Origin: Candidatus Nitrosotenuis chungbukensis | Lineage (GTDB): Archaea; Thermoproteota; Nitrososphaeria; Nitrososphaerales; Nitrosopumilaceae | DNA length: 64,000 bases | Reading direction: 5' to 3' | NCBI RefSeq assembly: GCF_000685395.1 | Contig: NZ_AVSQ01000016.1 | Span: 37,325 to 101,324, forward strand | Shown: positions 8,904-16,797 of the stretch, piece by piece | How the letters are laid out: every line of letters begins with the position of its first letter | Position numbering within the stretch: the stretch's first letter is position 1 | Made by a program: the position numbers and the translations under genes | Notes under the pieces: generated by a model | The model's database searches: none | What the model was told of the DNA's origin: nothing | What the model saw: only the letters and a program-made list of their open reading frames with translations

Positions 8904-10436
8904 TTATGGAAAGTTTTTTTTGCCTATTTGCTGAGTGTTTAATCCCTGTCTGTCCTCAAACTCTTTTTTTCGCTTTAACGCAATGATGCTTGTGGTCTCA
9001 TCTCTTAGCAATTTGTTTGTTTTTGATATTTTGCCTGATTTTTTACCAAATTTATGGATGATGTTGTTGATGAGATGCCCTTTATTTTCTGATTTTTTCT
9101 GCGATGATATCTTGCCAAATCCTTCCTCGAAAAAGAACTTGTTGCCCGTAAACGGTTTTAGCTCATCAATCCATATTGCATTTTCATCATATTTTGCCAA
9201 AAATGGCTTTTGTACCCAAGTGGGATCTCTTCCCTGTAAAAACCTCATTGCAATAGCCTTCTTTTTTCCAATATCGATGACTCCGAGAACCTGGATCTTT
9301 CCTGGCGTTGCAGACATGCTTGGGCCTCTGACTGTCCTACATAATCCGCTTACTTGTTGATATGCATCACGAAATATCTCCTGGGCCTTTACAAGTGGCA
9401 CCCCGAAGAAATGCTGTGCACCCGTGTCTCTTGCAACAAACATGTAATATGGGACGCAGCCCAGATTGACCTGTTTTTTCCACATATCTGCCCACGTTTT
9501 TGCGTTGTCATTTATGTGTGCTAGAATTGGAGATTGGGTACGTATCTGTGCCCCTGTCTTCCTGATCAGTCTGATGGCCATCTCTACTGACTTTGTGGAT
9601 AATTCTCTTGGATGATTAAAATGTGCCATGAATGCAAGATGGATTCCTCTTTTGGTGATTTTCTCAAACAATCGTAGCATTTCATCAGAGTCATCGTCAC
9701 TGAGAAATCGATACGGCCAGTATCCTAATGCCTTTGTTCCAATTCGAATTGTTTTTAGATTTGGGAGATCTGCGTCTAGCAAGGAATTGACATATTCTGA
9801 GAACAATTTGGTCTTCATTATCATCGGATCTCCACCAGTAAACAACACGTCTGTTACACTGGGATTTTCTTTTATGTATTGGACTAGTAATTCGGATTCT
9901 CGCATTGCAAATTTTAACTCGTTCATTCCAACAAATTGCGGCCATCTGAAACAAAATGTGCAATATGCGTGGCATGTTTGACCCTGACTTGGGAAGAACA
10001 GTACCGTTTCCTTGTACTTGTGTTGCATTCCATACAATTTTGTCCCGTCTTTGAGCTGTGGCACATTGTGCTCCATCTGGCCTGCCGGGTGAGGGTTTAG
10101 TTGTAATCTGATCTTATTTGCAGTTGTCTGTATTGTTTTTTTATCTCCGTTTTCCATGGCCTTGACCATTTCCTTAAAATGCTGTGGTCGCAGCATTTCT
10201 TTTTGAGGAAATGTCAGAACGAATATTGGATCATTTACTGCATCGTCCCAGTCGATGAGGTTTTCTACAACATAATTGTTAACTTTGAAGGGTAAAACAT
10301 TGGCAACTACCTCCATCTCACGCTGCTTTTCAAAAGAAATGTTTCGCATCTGGGGAATTTCTCTAAAATTGTTAATCCCATACGATTTGTACTTTGGAGG
10401 GTCTGACTCGTTCCACAAATCATCAAATTTTTGCAT
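8904..10436 (-). CDS. Radical SAM 2,3-aminomutase, lysine-2,3-aminomutase family
   Basis: 510 residues. The CxxxCxxC cluster ligands of radical SAM enzymes are C155, C159, C162 (TCHAYCTFCFRW), followed by LFTGGDP (198-204). The PLP lysine of the family appears to be K380 (ATPGK). Bacterial lysine 2,3-aminomutase holds the substrate side-chain amine with two Asp residues. The matching segments here are YYMFVARD (R336/D337) and TVRGPS (R370), which put arginine at or beside these places and argue for an acidic substrate such as glutamate. Glutamate 2,3-aminomutase makes beta-glutamate, a compatible solute. A charged C-terminal extension (about 440-510) is extra. First gene of the run ending in glnA. 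Substrate is inference. Confidence 0.85.
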   Translation of the reverse strand: MQKFDDLWNESDPPKYKSYGINNFREIPQMRNISFEKQREMEVVANVLPFKVNNYVVENLIDWDDAVNDPIFVLTFPQKEMLRPQHFKEMVKAMENGDKKTIQTTANKIRLQLNPHPAGQMEHNVPQLKDGTKLYGMQHKYKETVLFFPSQGQTCHAYCTFCFRWPQFVGMNELKFAMRESELLVQYIKENPSVTDVLFTGGDPMIMKTKLFSEYVNSLLDADLPNLKTIRIGTKALGYWPYRFLSDDDSDEMLRLFEKITKRGIHLAFMAHFNHPRELSTKSVEMAIRLIRKTGAQIRTQSPILAHINDNAKTWADMWKKQVNLGCVPYYMFVARDTGAQHFFGVPLVKAQEIFRDAYQQVSGLCRTVRGPSMSATPGKIQVLGVIDIGKKKAIAMRFLQGRDPTWVQKPFLAKYDENAIWIDELKPFTGNKFFFEEGFGKISSQKKSENKGHLINNIIHKFGKKSGKISKTNKLLRDETTSIIALKRKKEFEDRQGLNTQQIGKKNFP

Positions 10437-10567
10437 GCTGGATCTATGTCGTCATAATTGTTAAGTGTTGAGAAATCTGTAGCTGATTCTGAGTTAATTA
10501 TAATCAGATGTGTTCATTTGTAATTATGAAATCTGGTTGCAAATACGAATGACAAACCGGATGCGGC

Positions 10568-10822
10568 CTAGTATGTCGTGCTATCTATGGCCTCTAATGT
10601 CATTGTGTACTTTATGGAGTCCAATGATCTTATTTTATGATTAAACATGTGCTTAAACTCTTCATCTGTTTTTGACTCAACCTTGATGATGATGTCATAC
10701 AAACCGTCAGTAGATCTAATTTCCTTAACTGAGCTAATTTTTTGCAAATGTTCGATTGTTTTGCCAGTTTCTCCATCTGTACAGCTTATCAGGACAAACA
10801 TGGTTGGGCCTGATTCTGACAT
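10568..10822 (-). CDS. Stand-alone Lrp/AsnC ligand-binding (RAM) domain protein
   Basis: 84 residues with the beta-alpha-beta-beta-alpha-beta pattern of the Lrp/AsnC effector domain (FVLISC..GKTIEHLQKI..VKEIRSTDGLYDIIIKVES) and no DNA-binding helix-turn-helix. Such RAM proteins form rings that bind amino acids and may modulate full-length Lrp regulators. It lies 130 bases upstream of the aminomutase on the same strand, so it may sense the amino acids of that pathway. A second member is at 61830-62075 and a full-length Lrp protein at 19664-20104. Confidence 0.85.
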   Translation of the reverse strand: MSESGPTMFVLISCTDGETGKTIEHLQKISSVKEIRSTDGLYDIIIKVESKTDEEFKHMFNHKIRSLDSIKYTMTLEAIDSTTY

Positions 10823-10871
10823 TTAGATCCGCCTTTTTCCAAAATCTGTTTCTATATTTTTCATCATGATA

Positions 10872-11063
10872 TCATGTGACAAAGTTAAACGTATTGCGAA
10901 TGTCAAAACACGTACACGCCAATTTTTTTACAGTCAGGCATTTTATGCACATTCGTTCAACTGTCTGCATGCATCTTGAGCAAGTTGCATAGATCCCAGT
11001 CTGCCCTTGACACGACTCGCATAAAATGGCCCTAGGATTCAATGCCTTCTCCATCGTTATCAT
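10872..11063 (-). CDS. Small zinc-finger protein (63 aa)
   Basis: Four Cys pairs or clusters: CESC (15-18), CSRC (about 28-31), CIKC (about 39-42) and CTC near residue 50-52. The spacing suggests two interleaved zinc sites, B-box or RING-like. The start could be ATG 11063 or ATG 11054 (MEKAL); an AT-rich box at about 11092-11100 fits the longer form better. Same strand as the RAM gene, 49 bases upstream of it. No known function; one of nine tiny zinc proteins in the window. Confidence 0.65.
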   Translation of the reverse strand: MITMEKALNPRAILCESCQGQTGIYATCSRCMQTVERMCIKCLTVKKLACTCFDIRNTFNFVT

Positions 11064-11256
11064 AATGTGACAAAAATCGTTCTTCTTTACGCAATATATT
11101 GAACATAGTCTGGTGATAGTTGTTAAATGTGATCAAATTAGTGATTAATTCTTCACGTTTTGTACTCAATTGTAATTATTTGTATGCTAATTTTGATTTT
11201 ATTTAAATGATTTAAAAAACTATTAACTATCAAATTCTTAGTTAATTGATCTTTAT

Positions 11257-11814
11257 ATGACAAATGACTACAAGTCTGAAAAAACCGAAACTGTTACTGC
11301 CAGGATTAACAAGCAGACTCTTGACAAATTAAGGTCTTATGCTAAATCTGAAAACACCACTCTTAATTCTGCAATAAACCAATTACTTTCACACGCAGTT
11401 GATTGGGATGTTGTTGCTGCCAAGACAAGCTGGATCCCAATTCCGAAGGATATCCTGATATCGTATTTTGACAAGCTGGATGACGCTACAATAATTGCAG
11501 TAGCTGAAGAAAGCGGCAAACATGTGCCAAGAGACATGCTTCTTGCTATGCGGGGCAAGCTTAATGTAAAAGAATGGATATCAATCCTAAGAAGCAGGGC
11601 AAAAGCCTCTGGGTTTCACTATGCAGAGATTTTGGAAGATGATCATGTCAAATTCATCATGAAGCATGACATGGGAATGAAATGGTCGATCTATTTTCAA
11701 ACATACTATATCTCCTCATTTAGCATGCTGGGATGTGACGCTGAATTTAGTATTACAAATAATACCGTCTCTTACCGAATAAACAAAAAAGACTATGATC
11801 CGGATGATGCATGA
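11257..11814 (+). CDS. Ribbon-helix-helix N-terminal regulator-like protein
   Basis: 185 residues. Residues about 10-48 (TETVTARINKQTLDKLRSYA..TLNSAINQLLSHAV) match the ribbon-helix-helix DNA-binding pattern: one beta strand followed by two helices. The rest (50-185) is a helical then beta-rich domain with HVPRDMLLAMRGKL and LRSRAKASGFHYAEI that I do not recognise by name. The gene is monocistronic, preceded by an AT-rich tract (11205-11250). Expected to be a cytoplasmic transcription factor; target and ligand unknown. Confidence 0.7.
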   Translation: MTNDYKSEKTETVTARINKQTLDKLRSYAKSENTTLNSAINQLLSHAVDWDVVAAKTSWIPIPKDILISYFDKLDDATIIAVAEESGKHVPRDMLLAMRGKLNVKEWISILRSRAKASGFHYAEILEDDHVKFIMKHDMGMKWSIYFQTYYISSFSMLGCDAEFSITNNTVSYRINKKDYDPDDA

Positions 11815-11848
11815 TAGTCTGGCGCCTCTAAAGTTTGCAAATGCGTTA

Positions 11849-12139
11849 TCAATTGATCCAAATCTCGTATTTTTTGACATCTTTGCAATGTGTTTTCTTT
11901 CTTCTGAACAACTGATACTCGATTAGCATCATGCAATTTCCAAATGCCACGCAAAAAACCGGCAAAAGTGGCACACCGTCTCCAAGTATGAATTTTGGGA
12001 TGACTGTCAGTGGCAGTTTGAGCAGAATTGCAATTAATATCGTTTCTCCAAGTGCTGATAGTGCTATTCCTGTGGAAAACACCACGACTCCTATTTTTTG
12101 ATATTTTTCATTAGGATTTTCATAGGTATTCTCGTGCAT
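11849..12139 (-). CDS. Small two-span membrane protein
   Basis: The reading frame extends back to 12253, but ATG 12139 (MHENTYENPNEKYQK) gives a sensible hydrophilic N-terminus, so 96 residues is preferred. Two hydrophobic stretches follow, GVVVFSTGIALSALGETILI and a longer one around LLPVFCVAFGNCMMLIEYQL, with a basic C-terminus. No recognised family. Tail-to-tail with the ribbon-helix-helix gene (35 bases apart). Confidence 0.5.
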   Translation of the reverse strand: MHENTYENPNEKYQKIGVVVFSTGIALSALGETILIAILLKLPLTVIPKFILGDGVPLLPVFCVAFGNCMMLIEYQLFRRKKTHCKDVKKYEIWIN

Positions 12140-12296
12140 GACTGATTTTCCATGTTGGTTTCTTGCTGTTAAGTATGACCAAACTGCTGACTGAATTCTA
12201 ATCAAATGTAAACAAATGCAATTTTTTGTACGTATTTTTATCACCGATTTCAAAATTGTTTTATACGATAGTCTTTATCCTCGATGAGTTGCAAAT

Positions 12297-12608
12297 ATGT
12301 CGAGCGCTGCGCCGTCATCGGATGGAAAGAATTCCGAATTGATCGACATACCTATTCCTGATGGCCTGATCGACCAATTTTTCGATGTAACCTCGTTGAG
12401 AATTCTTTGCGTGATTACGGATTTGCCAAAATCGGTGTCCCAAATTTCAAAGGAGACAAAAATACCCATTAATACTGTGTATTATAGGATAAGAAAGCTT
12501 GCTGAGCAAAAAATCATAAAAACTTCGGGCCATATTAACAATCTTGGAAGGCGGCAAATGCAATACCTGAGTAAGTTTAGTCCCGCGGGTGCTTTTTTGA
12601 GCAATTAA
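12297..12608 (+). CDS. Winged-helix DNA-binding protein
   Basis: 103 residues. After a polar 30-residue lead, residues about 33-85 form a winged helix: TSLRILCVITDLPKSVSQIS, ETKIPINTVYYRIRKLAEQK as the recognition region, and IIKTSGHI as the wing. The pattern is ArsR/MarR-like and typical of small archaeal regulators. The preceding 'ttttatacg' (12259-12267) is 30 bases before ATG and can serve as the TATA box. Targets unknown. Confidence 0.75.
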   Translation: MSSAAPSSDGKNSELIDIPIPDGLIDQFFDVTSLRILCVITDLPKSVSQISKETKIPINTVYYRIRKLAEQKIIKTSGHINNLGRRQMQYLSKFSPAGAFLSN

Positions 12609-12735
12609 TGCACTGTTTTTTGTGTGCTAATTTACATTGATGAAGAGATGATTTTATTTTGTAAGTGTCAATATGCTATATTGCTACCTTTTAACCACGT
12701 GATAACTTGATCGACTAAGACGTTACCAGCGTCCT

Positions 12736-12745
12736 TTAAATATAT
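12736..12745 (+). promoter_or_regulatory. TATA box of leaderless gene at 12765
   Basis: The motif TTTAAATATA is centred about 27 bases upstream of ATG 12765. This is the distance expected when transcription starts at or next to the start codon, and it is a clean example of the leaderless promoter layout used to judge starts elsewhere in this window. Confidence 0.6.
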
Positions 12746-12764
12746 TGTAAAATCTATTTTATGC

Positions 12765-13016
12765 ATGGACTTTATGCTTGAAGAAGAAATGATTGATTTG
12801 CTAACCCTGTGCCTTCAAAATCCTAATTCTCCTGAGGTACCTAGAACCAAAGAGCGAATCACAGAAATTGGAAAGGAGCTTTATGCAGACGGCGGAGTAG
12901 ACGCACTTGAAAACATGTTTTTTGCACTAGAGAACCGCATCAAAGAAGAAATCGCAAAAGATCCGCTGCCGCTCCGCTCCCTGTGGAACGGAATTACTGA
13001 TCAGTGGTATTACTAA
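12765..13016 (+). CDS. Conserved small helical protein (83 aa)
   Basis: Acidic, all-helical by eye (LEEEMIDLLTLCLQNP..RTKERITEIGKELYADGG..LENMFFALENRIKEE), ending in W- and Y-rich DQWYY. No cysteine cluster, signal peptide or membrane span. The strong TATA box and single-gene layout support a real gene. I do not recognise a characterised family; the profile is like other short thaumarchaeal hypotheticals. Confidence 0.65.
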   Translation: MDFMLEEEMIDLLTLCLQNPNSPEVPRTKERITEIGKELYADGGVDALENMFFALENRIKEEIAKDPLPLRSLWNGITDQWYY

Positions 13017-13034
13017 AAAAGTAGCAGGAAAAGG

Positions 13035-13178
13035 CTACGCTACCTTTCCTATTCTAAATATGGCTGTGGAACATGAAGGACACGTTCCCTTTGTCGCCGG
13101 TTTTCCGTTCTTGAGCGTGACTGGTTTCATACCTGCCATCTCGCGTTTTGCTCTGCATTTTACGCAATAGCCTATCAT
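13035..13178 (-). CDS. Zinc-ribbon protein, DUF5679-like (47 aa)
   Basis: ATG 13178 gives MIGYCVKCRAKREM, then a second CPSC pair at residues 33-36 and FRIGKVA at the end. CxxC-x24-CxxC with KNGKPATKG between is the layout of the DUF5679 zinc ribbon, common as a one-domain protein in archaea. It sits in the 270-base gap between the 83-residue protein and the MFS gene, whose 3' end it does not touch. Confidence 0.75.
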   Translation of the reverse strand: MIGYCVKCRAKREMAGMKPVTLKNGKPATKGTCPSCSTAIFRIGKVA

Positions 13179-13286
13179 GATGTCCTTAATGGCCAGATCT
13201 TCTATTACTAGAATGCTGTGAACATTATTTCACACCTAGGTGGACTGCGATCCAATTTTTGCGCCGTTTTCCTTATAAGATGACTG

Positions 13287-14591
13287 TCATTCCATCTCGT
13301 CGTCTTTGGTTTCCCTACTAAGCATGGTTGGCACGATGACGATTACTGCGCCGATGATTATGTTTGCGCCAAGCGCAAAAGGAATCATGCTTTTCTCAAC
13401 ACTTGACATGAGACTCAGCGCAATCAATGGAGACCATGACCCGAAAATCAATCCTGCATTGTATGAGAAACCAGCAGCACTGTTTCTTACCTGTGTTGGG
13501 AATCTTTCAGAAAAAAACGCAGGGACTGGACCTGATGCAGTTGACACAACAAAAGCAAACACTACGATGTATATGATGACAAGATTCGTTTTGTTTAAGA
13601 TTGCATCTGCAAGCGGCACTGACAATGCAACTGACATCATGACAAAAACCAGCATTGCTTTTTTTCTTCCTGTTTTTTGAGAAAGCCAGCCCGTAACTAT
13701 CATTCCAATCCAAGATGACGCAGTTGCATAGATCATGATTCTTGCAACGTCTCCTTTGTCAAATGTTCCAAACTGCTGCAGGTATGTGGGCAAAATGCTA
13801 ATGGATCCGTGATACATGTAAACCAGGCCCGTCATTATGGCTGCGCACAAAAAGAACTCTTTTCTGTATTTCTTGCCCAGGACTATGGTTCTCAGTGGCG
13901 ATCTCTCAAGTGCGCCTGCTTTGTTTTTTTCAGCCCACAACGGGGATTCATTCATGCTTAACCTGACAAACAGTGCCACAAAGCCTGGGATTATCCCTGT
14001 GAAAAACAAGACCCTCCAGCCTATCTCCTCAAACATCTGCCCGGGAAACATCCAAGTTGTGATCTCAAAGGCAATCGCTGCCAGCAAAAATCCGAACGAA
14101 AAGCCGCTCTGCAAGAACCCTGATATCAGCCCCCTTTTTTGCTTTGGAACGCTTTCCATTGTTATGACTGCGCCACTGCCCCATTCCCCACCTGCAAAGA
14201 TTCCCTGAATAAGGCGAATCATCACAAGAAGAATTGGGGCCATGATTCCTATGGCTGCATATGTTGGCAACAGGCCGATTGCAAACGTGGCAACTGAAAA
14301 GCCGAGAATTGTAATCATCATTGATCTTTTTCTACCAAACTTGTCGCCGTAAATTCCAAAAATCACCGATCCCAGAGGCCTCATTATCAAAGTAATTGTG
14401 TATGACGCAAATGTTGCCATTATGCTAAAAACTGGGTTGTCAGATGGGAAAAACAGCTGACTGATGGATGGGATGACAAGAAGCATCAAAACTATGTCGT
14501 ACCCATCAAGTGACCACCCAAGAAAAGATCCAACCGCGATTTTCTTTTGAGCGCCTGTTAGACTCAACAGACCATTGGCGGTATGTCCCAT
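13287..14591 (-). CDS. MFS transporter, metabolite:proton symporter type
   Basis: 434 residues with about 12 membrane segments. The inter-TM2/3 signature GDKFGRKRSM and the LIQGIFAGGEWGSGAV segment of TM4/5 place it with the sugar/organic-acid:H+ symporters (MHS/AAHS/sialate-like). The central cytosolic loop carries MNESPLWAEK, typical of that group. Substrate cannot be read from sequence; small carboxylates are the usual guess. Divergent from the membrane-anchored protein at 14637, leaving 45 bases for both promoters. Confidence 0.88.
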   Translation of the reverse strand: MGHTANGLLSLTGAQKKIAVGSFLGWSLDGYDIVLMLLVIPSISQLFFPSDNPVFSIMATFASYTITLIMRPLGSVIFGIYGDKFGRKRSMMITILGFSVATFAIGLLPTYAAIGIMAPILLVMIRLIQGIFAGGEWGSGAVITMESVPKQKRGLISGFLQSGFSFGFLLAAIAFEITTWMFPGQMFEEIGWRVLFFTGIIPGFVALFVRLSMNESPLWAEKNKAGALERSPLRTIVLGKKYRKEFFLCAAIMTGLVYMYHGSISILPTYLQQFGTFDKGDVARIMIYATASSWIGMIVTGWLSQKTGRKKAMLVFVMMSVALSVPLADAILNKTNLVIIYIVVFAFVVSTASGPVPAFFSERFPTQVRNSAAGFSYNAGLIFGSWSPLIALSLMSSVEKSMIPFALGANIIIGAVIVIVPTMLSRETKDDEME

Positions 14592-14636
14592 TATTTAGTC
14601 CTAGAATTTTTAACTGGCACAAAAAAATCACAATGA

Positions 14637-15212
14637 GTGAAAATTGCATTAATTCTCACACTGGCAGGCCTTGCGTCTTATTTTGGAATCGTCCTATTTG
14701 TGGTTCCTCAAGAATATTCAGATGTTCCGACCCTTGAGCCTCAGCCAAGCTTTGATGCAAAAATAAGTTCAAACCACATCCGTCTTGGAGATTCCTTTGA
14801 CATTGTGGTATATTCAGGCAACTCTAATGATGCATCTGACATACAGATAGTGTCAATTGCGTTTCCAAACATGACGAAGATAGGAAGCAATGTGGAAATT
14901 GTCAGCTATGACTTTACCCAGTCTCCAAGGTATGTAAAAACTGGAGACAAAATCGGCTATGCTTATTCAGGTGGAACAAAATTGGTCCTGGCGCAATATC
15001 CGTCAATTGAGGCGTACAGCAGGCCAGTAACTCCGGGCGCTCATTATTCCGTGGAATTGAAGGTAACTCCAGATACGGTAGGAAATTTTACGGTATTTGT
15101 AAAGACTGTCGCAATTCCTCACACTACTGAGTATTCACATTATCCACATTCTGGAATAAAGGATCATCAAAACGAGTATGTGGAATCTTTTTCTGTAATG
15201 GTTTCCCAATAA
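14637..15212 (+). CDS. Membrane-anchored extracellular protein
   Basis: GTG 14637 gives KIALILTLAGLASYFGIVLF, an N-terminal anchor or signal segment. The 165-residue exterior is beta-rich (DSFDIVVYSGNSND, GAHYSVELKVTPDTVGNFTV) and looks like a single Ig or cupredoxin-type sandwich, but no complete metal-ligand set is evident. A histidine-rich stretch near the end (HTTEYSHYPHSGIKDH) could bind metal. 31 bases upstream of the polytopic membrane gene at 15244 and probably co-transcribed with it. An overlapping ATG (14633) is in another frame. Confidence 0.65.
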   Translation: MKIALILTLAGLASYFGIVLFVVPQEYSDVPTLEPQPSFDAKISSNHIRLGDSFDIVVYSGNSNDASDIQIVSIAFPNMTKIGSNVEIVSYDFTQSPRYVKTGDKIGYAYSGGTKLVLAQYPSIEAYSRPVTPGAHYSVELKVTPDTVGNFTVFVKTVAIPHTTEYSHYPHSGIKDHQNEYVESFSVMVSQ

Positions 15213-15243
15213 TTTACATAAACCAACAGGGGAATTACAATAA

Positions 15244-16329
15244 TTGAATTACTCCCAAACCGATTCTGCAAAAAACTACCGGGTGTTTTTTCTTGGAAAC
15301 ATTTTGATCAGCATTGGCATATTGATTGTGACTACTGGCGGAAGCTGGGACATATCAAACCACTTGCTAAACAGACCTGAAACGTTTTTTGCTCCTCCGC
15401 ACGCCGTCCTTTATTCCGGGGTGATGGTTGCACTGTTTGGGGCAGCACTTGTGATGCTGAAAATGTCTGTAAAAGAAATAAAGTCAGAAAACCGGTTCTC
15501 GATAAAATTAATACTGGTTGGAATCGTATTGCTGCTTGGCGCAGGGCCGTTTGATTTTCTCTGGCATTCTAGTTTTGGATTGGACGGGTTGCTCAGTCCG
15601 CCCCACCTTGCACTGATTTGCGGCATGGTGTTCTCCAGCATAGGCTCGTTTATCTCGATTGCAAAAAACTCTGCGGTTTTTGTCAGTAGATCATATGTGT
15701 CAAAAAACATTCTGACTGTACTTAGCATCATTCCGGTATGGCTGTCTGTGACTGGTTTGTTTTTCTCGTTTTCGTTGCCCTTTTCGCAAACTGATTATTT
15801 TGATTTTAATCCAGACCCTGTCTTTGGAGCGATTTTTGCAACAATCGCGTTTCCTTTTTTGATTTCACTCATGCTGCACATGGCATATCTTGTAAATGAC
15901 AGGAAATTCGGTTTTATCTCCACTACTGGTGCTACGCTAGTTGTCATTAACATGATGACTTCGATCATCCCAAATCCTTGGCTGCATCCGACAGTTCCGT
16001 TTTACTTGTTTACCATAATCCCAATAGTTCTCTGTGATTTGGTGCTGATGATGACTAAAAACAAAATGCGCACCTATCTTGCAGCTGGAGTTTTTGGAAT
16101 GCTTGGCTATTTTGTGTATTACCCGCTAATCACTCACGTGTACAACAAAATAGACACAAACCAGATTGTCTCTGCCAGCATGACTTCAAAAATTTACTTT
16201 GATATGGTTTTGTCAGTTTACCCACTCATCGCAGTTCCGTGTATCGTAATGGGTCTAGTCGGCGCTTTGGTCTGTCATAGGATGATAAATTCCATAAGGC
16301 GTCAGGAGATCAGCTCACCGTTATCTTGA
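15244..16329 (+). CDS. Polytopic membrane protein, about 10 spans
   Basis: 361 residues from TTG 15244. Hydrophobic segments run nearly end to end, including FFLGNILISIGILIVTTGGS, LILVGIVLLLGAGPFDFLWH and PLIAVPCIVMGLVGALVCHR. Several conserved-looking polar sites lie at membrane edges (SNHLLNRPETFFAPPHA, GPFDFLWHSSFG, SPPHLALICG), with histidines placed as metal or quinone ligands might be. I do not recognise the family. With the exported His-rich protein just upstream it probably forms a membrane complex (inference). Its 3' end overlaps the convergent gene by 20 bases. Confidence 0.65.
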   Translation: MNYSQTDSAKNYRVFFLGNILISIGILIVTTGGSWDISNHLLNRPETFFAPPHAVLYSGVMVALFGAALVMLKMSVKEIKSENRFSIKLILVGIVLLLGAGPFDFLWHSSFGLDGLLSPPHLALICGMVFSSIGSFISIAKNSAVFVSRSYVSKNILTVLSIIPVWLSVTGLFFSFSLPFSQTDYFDFNPDPVFGAIFATIAFPFLISLMLHMAYLVNDRKFGFISTTGATLVVINMMTSIIPNPWLHPTVPFYLFTIIPIVLCDLVLMMTKNKMRTYLAAGVFGMLGYFVYYPLITHVYNKIDTNQIVSASMTSKIYFDMVLSVYPLIAVPCIVMGLVGALVCHRMINSIRRQEISSPLS

Positions 16330-16735
16330 TCTCTGATCTTGCTGCCAACGCACTTGCGTTTTGTATGCTGTCCCAGAGAAATATCTGGGCAGTATAGGTT
16401 CCAGGCCTGTCTGTGACCCAGGAAAGCGCCGGCGAAAAAGTCTGCTGCGCCTTAAACGACGCTTTAATCCACGTTAGTTGAACTGGAACCTTGTTCTGAT
16501 CTAATACCTGGACTATGTATACAAAGTCCTGGTTTTGGCCCTGCATGTTTGTAATGTCTGCTGAAATCTGTACCTGCTGATTGGTGTTGATGTTCTGTGC
16601 TGATGCCTCCCCAAATGCGTTTACCAGCCGCACGTTCTTTAGCTCTGCACGACTCGTCCCGTCTAGTGCAAAGGCGTGCGGCGTTGTGATTAAAACTAAA
16701 ACACATATGCCAAAAATCAAAATTTTCTCTAGCAC
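16310..16735 (-). CDS. Exported beta-sandwich protein, paralogue of 45099-45497
   Basis: 141 residues with signal peptide LEKILIFGICVLVLITTPHA followed by FALDGTS. The mature part shares a clear pattern with the protein at 45099: VQISAD(I/L)xN-Q-QDF-YIVQV, then LTW-K, then QSFSPALSW, GxYxAxIFLWDSI-NASAL. This is an Ig/FN3-like fold of about 110 residues, as in archaeal surface proteins. Function unknown. It overlaps the convergent membrane-protein gene by 20 bases. Confidence 0.7.
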   Translation of the reverse strand: MLEKILIFGICVLVLITTPHAFALDGTSRAELKNVRLVNAFGEASAQNINTNQQVQISADITNMQGQNQDFVYIVQVLDQNKVPVQLTWIKASFKAQQTFSPALSWVTDRPGTYTAQIFLWDSIQNASALAARSEIKITVS

Positions 16736-16797
16736 GCATGAATACTAATCTGTAGGATACTAAAGAGTTTGCATGGAGACATCTGTGAAAACTGCCT

